Below, piece by piece: positions 34,217 to 42,437 of a stretch of 64,000 nucleotides of DNA; position 1 is the stretch's first letter; every line of letters starts with the position of its first letter. The stretch is from an uncultured Colwellia sp. (lineage in GTDB: Bacteria > Pseudomonadota > Gammaproteobacteria > Enterobacterales > Alteromonadaceae). The DNA lies in NCBI GenBank assembly GCA_913058395.1, contig CAJXQI010000016.1, positions 1 to 64,000 on the forward strand, read 5' to 3'. The position numbers and the translations under genes are program-made. The notes under the pieces are model-generated. The model made no database searches, had not been told where the DNA came from, and saw only the letters and a list, made by a program, of their open reading frames with translations.

Positions 34217-34982
34217 ATTTGCTGAGTTCCTCTCTAAAAAAATTTTCCAAATCTCGATTGTATTGCCGAACATCTTTGGAGGTTTGCGAAACATTATTTT
34301 CCGGCAAAGTAGGTGAGTGGTCCACGACCATTGCTGAGAAATGTGCTTTTGTTTTCGGTATTCTATACCAAGGTACATTTTTTGTTAATGTTGAAGGTAT
34401 AACCTTTAGCATAACCGACGTAATATTTGCCTGGCACCTAATAGCGATATTTGCTGCGCCACGTTGAAATTGCAATTTATCATCTAGCTTAGTTCGAGTA
34501 CCTTGTGGAAAAATGATTAAATTATTACCTGCTTTTAAAGAAGCTTCACAGTCATCCAAAAGTCCTTGAGGATCAGCATTGCTAATGTAACCTGTGTTAC
34601 TAACAACCCCTCTTAAGAAAACATTTTTAAATAAGTGTGTTTTAACAATACAATCGGCATTTGGGATCAGAGAAATCAATACTACAACATCAATTAAAGA
34701 CGGATGGTTTGCCATAATTAAATGGCCATTAAGCGACTTTAATTGCTGTGCTTTCGTTGTATCAAACTTAAATATGCCAACAAATGCCATCATGCCAATA
34801 AAAAATTTAAAAGCATGATGTACCGTTTTTCTTGCCATCTTCTTCTGTGCTTTTTTATCTCTTATAACAAATCTTTGAATAGGAAGAATAATTAGTGAAA
34901 GCAACAAACCGCCAACACCAAAAAAAACAAAACATATACCTGTAGCAATAATGCGCCAATAATAGTTCAACAGCTTAAACAT
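34209..34982 (-). CDS. apeD: 1-acylglycerol-3-phosphate acyltransferase-like (ApeD position)
   Basis: The 257-residue PlsC-type enzyme has two N-terminal membrane helices, the HX4D motif in MANHPSLIDVVV and the FPQGTRTK motif near residue 160. It is placed as the ApeD acyltransferase of APE clusters and may transfer acyl groups to the lipid anchor. Confidence 0.85.
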   Translation of the reverse strand: MFKLLNYYWRIIATGICFVFFGVGGLLLSLIILPIQRFVIRDKKAQKKMARKTVHHAFKFFIGMMAFVGIFKFDTTKAQQLKSLNGHLIMANHPSLIDVVVLISLIPNADCIVKTHLFKNVFLRGVVSNTGYISNADPQGLLDDCEASLKAGNNLIIFPQGTRTKLDDKLQFQRGAANIAIRCQANITSVMLKVIPSTLTKNVPWYRIPKTKAHFSAMVVDHSPTLPENNVSQTSKDVRQYNRDLENFFREELSKYE

Positions 34983-35709
34983 GTTTTTCTAGCGACCAAT
35001 TATAGTTATTTGTTGCTAGTAACATCTCTTGTTGAGCACTATTAAACCAATGTGAAAACAACAGTGAGCTGGGCATATTATCAATTAAATTTTTAGAAAA
35101 CTGCTCAAAAGAAAAACTTATATTTTGCTCATCTTCAACCAACACTTTACTTGACGGTAGAGATACCACCATAGATAGCGCATGAGATAATTGTTGCTCG
35201 TCTTGAAAGCCAAGATAGGTTTCAGGCAGTTTCTGATCTGCATGAATAAAAAGAACTTCATCCGCTAAACCCGACTTGAGTCGAGCATAGGTATCAACTA
35301 ACGCCATCATAAAGCTATCTTGACCCGCTGATATGGCATTTATAGCCTGTTTATTGTTAGTTAATATGCTAAACAAACTTGGAATGGCGTTATGCACAGA
35401 TAAGCCAAATGCAGTTGGAGAAATGGCATTTTTATCAGCTAAATCAGCTAATAATGTTGATGTTTTTGGTAGATCACCATGTCGGCTGGAAAAAACTATC
35501 GGTAAATCGTTTTCAATACCGTCTATTGACTCGTTAGCAACTTTTAGTGCCATTTTGGCAAATGGACTTAAACGTCGACGCTGCATTGCCGGCACAAAAG
35601 CTAATTTAGGCCAGTTTACTTGTGTCTCATCGGAGTTTACAGCTTGCTCGATAGAAAGTTCATCACAGTGAGCATACCAAACACTCAAGTGGCGTATATT
35701 GACATCCAT
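34975..35709 (-). CDS. apeC: Ketosynthase-like chain-length factor (ApeC position)
   Basis: The 244-residue protein is a short ketosynthase-like domain. Where a ketosynthase has its cysteine, it reads A126-I-S-A-G-Q130-D-S, i.e. Gln replaces Cys, as in the chain-length factors of type II polyketide systems. It is too short for a complete ketosynthase. It should be the non-catalytic partner of ApeO. It is the first gene of the cluster, with its start facing the PPTase gene across a 142-bp region. Confidence 0.83.
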   Translation of the reverse strand: MDVNIRHLSVWYAHCDELSIEQAVNSDETQVNWPKLAFVPAMQRRRLSPFAKMALKVANESIDGIENDLPIVFSSRHGDLPKTSTLLADLADKNAISPTAFGLSVHNAIPSLFSILTNNKQAINAISAGQDSFMMALVDTYARLKSGLADEVLFIHADQKLPETYLGFQDEQQLSHALSMVVSLPSSKVLVEDEQNISFSFEQFSKNLIDNMPSSLLFSHWFNSAQQEMLLATNNYNWSLEKHV

Positions 35710-35785
35710 TGTAAATTCCCGAAACGCGCCTAACTAACGATAAAATAAAGTCAGAAATGGTATAGAATAGAGGGCAACAAAGCAA

Positions 35786-35803
35786 TTAAAACAGTTGTTT
35801 TAA
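35786..35803. promoter_or_regulatory. 18-bp perfect palindrome in the APE/PPTase divergent region
   Basis: TTAAAACAGTTGTTTTAA has perfect 8-bp arms around GT. It lies between the start of the APE cluster (35709) and that of the PPTase gene (35852), 77 and 49 bp away, where one operator could control both directions. It is AT-rich, so chance cannot be excluded. No regulator gene is encoded in the cluster. Confidence 0.45.
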
Positions 35804-35851
35804 TAAAAACATTTCAGCTAAGACTTCATTATCACTGAACTTGTCAACTTC

Positions 35852-36586
35852 ATGGAGAAATTTCAATTGTTTAAACCGATTTTCACTCCAATCGAAGACC
35901 TATGTTTCATCAAAAACAAATTGCATCCTTGTTATGCTTTGTATAATGCAAATAACATTGATGAAAACGACATCGCTTGTTTAGCTGCAAAATTTCTTCA
36001 TAAAAATGAACAAAACATTATCAAACGAAGAAAAAATATTGTCGCAAAAAAGGAGTATATCGCCAGTAGATTTTTAATAAAGTCCTATATTGCCGAGCAT
36101 TTAGTTATTTCATATCAAACACTTCAACTAAGTTTTGATACAGAATCAGCACAACTAAAAGCACTATATAAGGGGAAATCGCTCGCGTTCAACATTTCTT
36201 TAACTCACTCAAAAGGCTTTATTTTTTTTGCAATTACTAACGATGCAATAAATGTTGCTGTCGATATTGAGTACCAGAATACAGCAAGAAACACACAAGC
36301 ATTGGCAAATGCCTACTTTCACCCTGATGAAGTAAAGTGGTTGTTAGATAGCGATCAGACACAATTTTATCGATTATGGACACTTAAAGAAGCACTAGCA
36401 AAAATAACGACAAGCAGTGTATTAGAAGTACTAAAAAAAAATACCAAGCAACAATTAGCGCAATATCATCATACAACAGGGCAATACAAAGAATTCACCT
36501 TCGCTGTAATTCAAAGCATGCCATTTATAAACCAATGCTGGTACTTAATTAACCACGAAAAGGCATTACAATTGAGCCATGAGTAA
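35852..36586 (+). CDS. Sfp-type 4'-phosphopantetheinyl transferase
   Basis: The 244-residue enzyme has the family motifs FNISLTHSKG (about 114-123), VAVDIEY (Mg-binding D and E) and FYRLWTLKEALAK (WxxKE). It would convert apo-ACPs, presumably ApeE and ApeF, to the holo form using CoA. It is divergent from the APE cluster and heads a two-gene unit with the hydrolase that overlaps its 3' end by 8 bp. Confidence 0.9.
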   Translation: MEKFQLFKPIFTPIEDLCFIKNKLHPCYALYNANNIDENDIACLAAKFLHKNEQNIIKRRKNIVAKKEYIASRFLIKSYIAEHLVISYQTLQLSFDTESAQLKALYKGKSLAFNISLTHSKGFIFFAITNDAINVAVDIEYQNTARNTQALANAYFHPDEVKWLLDSDQTQFYRLWTLKEALAKITTSSVLEVLKKNTKQQLAQYHHTTGQYKEFTFAVIQSMPFINQCWYLINHEKALQLSHE

Positions 36587-37406
36587 ACTTTTAAATTATT
36601 ATCGTAATAACATCTTACTTAGATGGTTTTGGTGGTTAGCGGTTGTTATTCCTGGTATTCCATTTGTTTTATTTTCCGTTGGCTTTCAGCTTTACGCACA
36701 TTGGCCTAGAGACTATAGCGAAATAGTGTCTATTGCGATAAACCCAAAAACAGAATATTTATCACTTTCAGCTCATGGCGTTAAAGATACGACTGAGAGT
36801 TGGAGTAATGAGCTGCAAGAGGTTATAAAGTTTACCAAAAATAAACAGCTATTCAATTATACAAAAGAGCAAGTGAGCTTATCTTGGCAGCCATTTTCTG
36901 ATAACGCTTTAGTTTGCTCTGTTACCGGCAAAAAACTTGGTGAAACACTTGCTGATAAAATTGCGAAGCTGTCGAATATAAAAGCGGTGCATTTAATTGG
37001 CCACAGTTGTGGCTCATTTGTAATATATGGATTGTGTCAAAAACTCAAAAAAATAAACCCATCTATAAATGTACAAACAACCTACCTTGATCCTGTTGCT
37101 ATTTATTCTGGAGTTTTTTGGCAATATGGTGTGAATAACTTTGGTAATTGTGCTGACTTTAGCGATAGCTATATTGATACAAAGGACACTGTACCTGGCA
37201 GCAATGAAAATATAGAAAATTCTTATACCTTTGATGTAACCAGTTTAAGGTTAAATAGAAGCCTCCCGTATTCACCACACGCTTGGCCTACGCACTTTTA
37301 TATTGAAGCATATAAAAACCAACAGGTGCCTTTATATTTTAATAGCAACGAACAAATACACCAAATATATAACAACGAGGTACTAATCCCGTGGCAGAAT
37401 AGATAG
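36579..37406 (+). CDS. Alpha/beta hydrolase (lipase-like) behind the PPTase
   Basis: The 275-residue protein has an N-terminal hydrophobic helix (about 12-38), so it may be membrane-anchored. The nucleophile elbow is G141-H-S143-C-G145, and D171 in TYLDPVA and a His in SPHAWPTHFY complete a likely catalytic triad. It is translationally coupled to the PPTase gene. Whether it acts on the polyene lipid is not known. Confidence 0.75.
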   Translation: MSKLLNYYRNNILLRWFWWLAVVIPGIPFVLFSVGFQLYAHWPRDYSEIVSIAINPKTEYLSLSAHGVKDTTESWSNELQEVIKFTKNKQLFNYTKEQVSLSWQPFSDNALVCSVTGKKLGETLADKIAKLSNIKAVHLIGHSCGSFVIYGLCQKLKKINPSINVQTTYLDPVAIYSGVFWQYGVNNFGNCADFSDSYIDTKDTVPGSNENIENSYTFDVTSLRLNRSLPYSPHAWPTHFYIEAYKNQQVPLYFNSNEQIHQIYNNEVLIPWQNR

Positions 37407-37432
37407 CGATTAATATAAATTATCGCTATCTA
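37400..37432. terminator. Hairpin overlapping the hydrolase stop codon
   Basis: TAGATAGCGAT (37400-37410) pairs perfectly with ATCGCTATCTA (37422-37432) across an 11-nt AT-rich loop. It lies between two convergent genes and includes the stop of the hydrolase gene (37404-37406). The T-tract is poor, so it may be a weak terminator or an RNA-stabilising hairpin. Confidence 0.45.
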
Positions 37433-37452
37433 TTGGATTTAAATAGTATCAC

Positions 37453-38517
37453 TTAATCTGCGGAAAGCTTCTTATATACGTTTCCCTGCTGGTATTGCTT
37501 AACATCACCTTGAGGTATCTTTTTAAGCGACTTCTTAGCGTACTTTTTTAGTTTTCTTAGTGTTGAGTTTTCAATTGTACTTTCTAAAACTGAACGATAT
37601 CGTCCATTACCGCTAAGCCCAAGCAATTTGCACCCCCAAGATAATGCATCGGCAAAATCCTCATTATTAAGATCTCTATATAATCGCTCAGCAATCAAAT
37701 CTCTATCTAGTTCTGTAGCACTAGTCTGTTGTATCAACCCTTTAATATATGATCGAACCATTAATGGTGATTCATCCATCATTGGATGTTGGCTTAATTG
37801 CCCATCAAAGGGGTTATCAGACAGCACCTGTCGAACCACCCAATCATTTTGTGATTTTAAAGAAAAATATAAATTCAGTTTTCCTAGTTCTTTGTAAACG
37901 AGTTTAAGCATTGAGTAACTAACATCTCCGACCCAATGCTGCCTTTTAGTACCAAAAACAACTTCAATATTATCTGGATTTCCCAATTTGCCAAACACTT
38001 GATTAATAGTGTCTCCCGTATGAACACTATTAAAACTATCTTGTGTTGCTACTGGCTTAGACACTAGTTGATTTTTATTAATAACACTCGATGCAGAAGC
38101 CAAATTAATTTGGCCTAAAATGAACTCAGTGTCTGATTTATTTACTAGGTGTTTTAGAGATTTTTTTACGTACTTTTTAAGCTTTGAAGTTACATCTAAA
38201 TCTAAAATTTTATTAAGAAAATTTGTATACCGTTGATTTCCACTAGCACCAATTGCTTTGGCTAACCATGCCTGCGTATCAGTGTTCAAGCTGTTGCCTT
38301 GCATTACGCTTTGCCCTAAAACTTCAGCGGCTATATCTACGAGCTCGATGTTTTCAATTTTTTTATTGTAAATACTTTGTGCGGCAACCTTCACATGTAG
38401 TGTGTTGTCTCGCATTAACAACTCAGCATAAAGTTGCTCTTCCCTATCCATCGCATTTACTTTTTGCCCTGCAAAAAGAACTAAAGACAAAGTTACCCAT
38501 ACTAATATTTTTTTCAT
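37453..38517 (-). CDS. Secreted protein with duplicated HEAT-like segment and a BamE-like middle
   Basis: The product is 354 residues from the ATG at 38517, preferred over 38532 because it gives a clean signal peptide (MKKILVWVTLSLVLFAG, cleavage near VNA-MD) and has GGAA upstream. The N- and C-terminal parts are paralogous: LAKAIGASGNQRYTNFLNKI and CKLLGLSGNGRYRSVLESTI are each followed by LKKYVKKSLKHL or LKKYAKKSLKKI, which look like HEAT-type helices. The centre (HTGDTINQVFGKLGNPDNIE) resembles the first half of SmpA/OmlA/BamE domains. No function is recognised. Confidence 0.65.
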   Translation of the reverse strand: MKKILVWVTLSLVLFAGQKVNAMDREEQLYAELLMRDNTLHVKVAAQSIYNKKIENIELVDIAAEVLGQSVMQGNSLNTDTQAWLAKAIGASGNQRYTNFLNKILDLDVTSKLKKYVKKSLKHLVNKSDTEFILGQINLASASSVINKNQLVSKPVATQDSFNSVHTGDTINQVFGKLGNPDNIEVVFGTKRQHWVGDVSYSMLKLVYKELGKLNLYFSLKSQNDWVVRQVLSDNPFDGQLSQHPMMDESPLMVRSYIKGLIQQTSATELDRDLIAERLYRDLNNEDFADALSWGCKLLGLSGNGRYRSVLESTIENSTLRKLKKYAKKSLKKIPQGDVKQYQQGNVYKKLSAD

Positions 38518-38667
38518 TCTGACTAGTTCCATTAATAGAAAGTTTTAAAAAATTTATAAATAAAGAGTTTTATTATCAAAGATTAACACTTTTTTTTGCA
38601 ACTACTATAGTGATATTTAGTTAACTATTAAAATGTCATATAAATTGAGTAAGAAAAATAGCAGTTG

Positions 38668-40047
38668 TCATTTCAATAGGTAATTTGTGAATTTACAAAT
38701 AAATTTTGCTCCTCCTTTATGATTATTTTGTACGGATAATTCACAGTTCATGCGCTTACAAGCAGCCTTAGCAATAGCTAAACCTAATCCCAAACCACCA
38801 GTTTTACGACTACGACTTTTATCCAAGCGGGCGAATGGAAAGAAAATGGTTTCTTGAGATTCAATGGGTACTCCCGGTCCATCATCTTCGACAGAAAGCT
38901 CGAAGGCACAGTCAATTGCTTTCACAACAATTTTTACACTACTCTTGTTATGGCTTAAGGCATTTTGCACTAAATTATCGAGTAATAGCCGTAGGTAAAT
39001 TGGATTGGTAGTTATCTCTATACTTTCATCTATATCGAGCTCAATATTAATATTGCTGTCTGGCTTCAGTGTTTGTAATCTTGCCGAAATAAAGGGCTTC
39101 AATTCTATCGTTTGATAAAAATCGGCTTCATCTTCATCTTGTTTTGTATTCAATTTTGAAAATGCGACTACTTGTCCTATTAGCTCATCAATATCGTCAA
39201 TGTAGGTATCGATATTGTCGAGCAGTGCTAGCTGGTTTACATCGGCATTATTTTTTCGCAATAGACCTGCTGCCAATTGAATACGGCTAAGCGGTGTTCG
39301 TACTTCGTGTGGAACAGCTTGCGCAAATATTTGATTCTCTTTTACGGTGTCTGCAATCGAGCTCGCCATAATATTAAAACTATGTGCTAGGGTATTTATC
39401 GGCTTTGTTCATTGCTCATTCGCTCGAACATCTAATTTTCCAGTTCCAAAGGTTTGAGTTGTAGAAACTAAACTATTAATTTGCTTTTGAAGTTGCCGTA
39501 ATGGCCAGTAAATTGTCAACGATATTATCAATAATAGGATAAGTATAAATAGTACAAAAACAACTTCTTCAACGCTTAAACCAATCAGACTTTCAAACTC
39601 ATCATCACTTTCATCTTCAATATTTTCGCCACGTTCTCGGTCAGCAATGATTAACTTTGCTTGTAATTTAGTCATAATATAAACAGCAAGTAACCGACCT
39701 TCTTCAAGCTCAAAGGTAGGTATTCCCTGAACATTTTCAATAAAGCGACAATGACTACATGCAGGTTCACTCTCATCCAATGGTAACCAGTGGATTATAA
39801 AGTCATCCGAGAATGGAATTTCTAATGAAGTGTTATTAACATTTATTATATTGTTTTGTTCTATTTGCTGATTAATCTCACTGTATATGTACCTTGTATC
39901 TCGAACAAAGTCATTAAGCGAGTCTTGCTCCATAATATCTTCAACAACATACTGTGTTAATGCAAAACTAAAGATTATCGCTGCCAATATACTGAGATAA
40001 AGGCGTGTAAAAAAAGATAGTGGAAGCAAACGAGAAAAATTAGCCAT
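38668..40047 (-). pseudogene. RstB-like sensor histidine kinase interrupted by one in-frame TGA
   Basis: The N-terminal frame (212 codons: two membrane helices and the start of HAMP) ends at TGA (39411-39409). The same frame then continues through 13 codons (TKPINTLAHSFNI) into the Met of the downstream part, with no frameshift. Joined, they form a normal ~459-residue kinase: HAMP (LDVRANEQ-stop-TKPINTLAHSFNIMASSI), phospho-acceptor His in VPHEVRTPLSRI, then N, G1 (DDGPGVP) and G2 (GGLGLGLAIAK) boxes. A CGA (Arg) to TGA change would explain it. The partner regulator gene overlaps its start by 8 bp and is intact. Two split polypeptides or read-through remain possible. Confidence 0.85.
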
Positions 40048-40717
40048 TGAGCAACATATACCCTTTATTTCTTACTGTAGTAATTATTTTGTAGGGCACT
40101 TTGTCATCATTAAGCTTTTTTCTAAGTGCAGATATTCGCATATCTATTGAACGATCATTAAAGTCATAGTCAATGCCTCTAAGCGCTTTACAACAATCAT
40201 CTCGAGATACTATTTTACCTGCATTGTTATCCAGCCAATGCAGCATTTCATATTCCGAATCAGTTAACATTAGCAATTCGCCATCAAGAAATACTTCCCT
40301 ATTGATGGTGTTAATATGCAATTTTCTGTTTGAAGGGCTTGTTGGTTCAACGTTTAAAATACTAGAGCGTCGAATTAGCGCCTCAATTCTCGCAACTAAT
40401 ATATGTGGTTTTAATGGTTTATTTAAAAAATCATCGGCGCCAAATTTTAACAAACTCACTTCACTGACATCATCATCACAGGCAGTTAACACTAAAATAG
40501 GGCCTTGATAAAATAGACGTGCTTGCTTACAAATATCAAAACCACTCAACCCTGGTAGCATTAAATCTAAAATCACTAAATCAGGATGGTAACTTTTAAT
40601 CGCTGCTAATGCTTCTCCACCATCATTAATGATTTTGCTTTCAAAGCCTTCAGCTTCTAAATACATCGCTGTTAATCGCGATATTTCAGCGTCATCTTCA
40701 ACAATCAGTATTTTCAT
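40040..40717 (-). CDS. OmpR-family response regulator, RstA-like
   Basis: The 225-residue protein has a receiver domain with D8-D9, phospho-acceptor D51 (LVILDLMLPGLSG), T/K signature residues (VLTACDDD, NKPLKP), and a C-terminal winged helix ending ALRGIDYDFNDRSIDMRISALRKKL, a stretch very like E. coli RstA. It pairs with the interrupted kinase and overlaps it by 8 bp. With the kinase broken, its phosphorylation may depend on other donors. Confidence 0.9.
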   Translation of the reverse strand: MKILIVEDDAEISRLTAMYLEAEGFESKIINDGGEALAAIKSYHPDLVILDLMLPGLSGFDICKQARLFYQGPILVLTACDDDVSEVSLLKFGADDFLNKPLKPHILVARIEALIRRSSILNVEPTSPSNRKLHINTINREVFLDGELLMLTDSEYEMLHWLDNNAGKIVSRDDCCKALRGIDYDFNDRSIDMRISALRKKLNDDKVPYKIITTVRNKGYMLLNG

Positions 40718-40792
40718 GTTATCGCCACCACCTAATTTTCACTTCAAATAAGGGATATTCATCACTCAAGCTAACAAATATCCTTAACTCAT

Positions 40793-42022
40793 TTATAAAC
40801 TACTCACGTCTATTGTGGTATCTGAAAATGTCATCTTTTCAACAGCTGTTAGTGAGTTCACGCCATCGCGGTTATCTTGCATGTCTTGTACTGTCACCAC
40901 GTCATTTTCTTTAGTGATGGTGTATTCAGCAGAAGCCCCTGAAAATGTCACCGTATTGACTCCTGTATTGCCAGTCACACTATTATCTAATTGATTAATA
41001 ATAATATTACTGTCATTACCCCCCGTTAAGGTAATATCTTTTAAATATTGTGAGTGATGTGTGTATTTCACATTAGCATTAAATACTAAGCTAAAGTCAC
41101 CAACAAAGCTTTCATCGATACGAGCATTATAAGTTACGTACGGATGGAAAAACTTATTATCAACAAGTGTCGCACCTTGTGGGTCTTTACTCGCAATATC
41201 ATTGCGCACTTTAGCAACGTACAAGCCATTCATACCGTGCGTGCTACTTTCAGTATCTGCTCCCCATAAGCCATAATAAACATCAATAAGTGCTGCTAGG
41301 TATTCTTGGCTTAAACTGTTTTCTGCGGTTAATTCAGCGATCCAATCTGTAGCACCTATACCCCATAAATTAGCTGCTGAAGCATTAACTTGTGCGGCTC
41401 TAATTTCATTTTGAAAATCAGCTTGTGCGCCAATAAATGTAGGGTTTTGATCAACACCTATACCAAAATCATGCACCATATGTAGAATTTCTTCGTAAGA
41501 TGCATCACGATGGTTATAGTCTTGATTAACATACCAGCTGTGCCCTTCAACTTGCATTTCACCATAATATAACGGTTGTCCATCCAATTCAGCAGCTGCA
41601 TTGGTACCATCATCAACGCCGTTTAATAGCAATAATACCGCATTATTTTCAGCCATTTTATTGGCAATAGCACTTTTATCTGCGCCGTATAATGAACCAG
41701 GATAATCAGTTAAAAAGTGCTGCAAAATAGCACGAGAACGAACAATTTGGTTATCTAACACGCCGTCTTGCGCCACAATATGAATAACGCCACCATTGGG
41801 TGTATCTACTTTGGTGTAGCGATCAAATTTTAATGCCACTCTATAAGTGTCTTTAAGTGTTTCAGGCACTGCAGATATACCTAAATCATTTGGTGCTGGC
41901 GTAGGCGTCGGTGTTGGCACAGGAGCTGGAATAGGTGTGGAAGTCATTTTTTTAGAGCTACCACCGCATGCACTAAGAGCGCCAATAATCATCGTACTAA
42001 TGACAATATTTCTATAATTCAT
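40793..42022 (-). CDS. Lipoprotein with Pro/Thr linker, possible metallopeptidase, and RTX-like end
   Basis: The 409-residue protein has a lipobox LSAC (C19) and a Pro/Thr-rich linker (about 28-44). The central region contains SYEEILHMVHDFGIG (about 175-189); H181 and H184 next to E177/E178 recall zinc-binding helices, but no canonical HExxH is present. The last ~55 residues (NTVTFSGASAEYTITKENDV and SLTAVEKMTFSDTTIDV) resemble the end segment of RTX/serralysin-like proteins. It likely acts at the outer membrane. The family is not recognised. Confidence 0.6.
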   Translation of the reverse strand: MNYRNIVISTMIIGALSACGGSSKKMTSTPIPAPVPTPTPTPAPNDLGISAVPETLKDTYRVALKFDRYTKVDTPNGGVIHIVAQDGVLDNQIVRSRAILQHFLTDYPGSLYGADKSAIANKMAENNAVLLLLNGVDDGTNAAAELDGQPLYYGEMQVEGHSWYVNQDYNHRDASYEEILHMVHDFGIGVDQNPTFIGAQADFQNEIRAAQVNASAANLWGIGATDWIAELTAENSLSQEYLAALIDVYYGLWGADTESSTHGMNGLYVAKVRNDIASKDPQGATLVDNKFFHPYVTYNARIDESFVGDFSLVFNANVKYTHHSQYLKDITLTGGNDSNIIINQLDNSVTGNTGVNTVTFSGASAEYTITKENDVVTVQDMQDNRDGVNSLTAVEKMTFSDTTIDVSSL

Positions 42023-42437
42023 GATATTTAACCTTACTGTTTAATTATTATAAGCAGTGTATAAAACCATGCTGCTAATGTTTGTAAGGCTAAGTAAGCA
42101 TAGAGTATCGAATAGATAAAATTCATGGCATACAGCAAAACCCGTAACGAGTTTTTAGCATACAAGCTTGAATTGAAAGGATATTATATTGCTTACAAAT
42201 GCTTACTTATCAGATATTTCTTGGCTAAAACTGCAGGTTGTCTACATTAGGAAATAACGACTTAAATATTAATATTGTTCTTGAGTAACAAGCCATAAAT
42301 CTATGACACGCGCTTTTTTAAAAACACGTTACGTATTTTCACACACGTTTTGCAACATCTTTAATAACAACTAATCACTTGAATTATCCCTTTTCATAAC
42401 CACTTCTTGTGGGAGACTAAAATCCTGAGATCACATA
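42023..42437. other. Divergent intergenic region, 415 bp
   Basis: This gap holds the start regions of the lipoprotein gene (leftwards) and the ABC exporter gene (rightwards). It is AT-rich, without a convincing hairpin terminator, palindrome or short coding sequence. GGGAGAC about 22 nt before 42438 may be part of the exporter leader. Confidence 0.5.

Noticed and set aside
38668-39369. C-terminal kinase half as a complete independent gene
   Set aside because: It begins in the middle of the HAMP domain, lacks a clear ribosome-binding site and joins in frame to the upstream half; kept as one interrupted gene.
39409-39411. Selenocysteine at the in-frame TGA of the kinase
   Set aside because: The TGA is in a HAMP linker where no Cys or Sec is expected, and no SECIS-like hairpin was noticed just downstream; a nonsense mutation is simpler.
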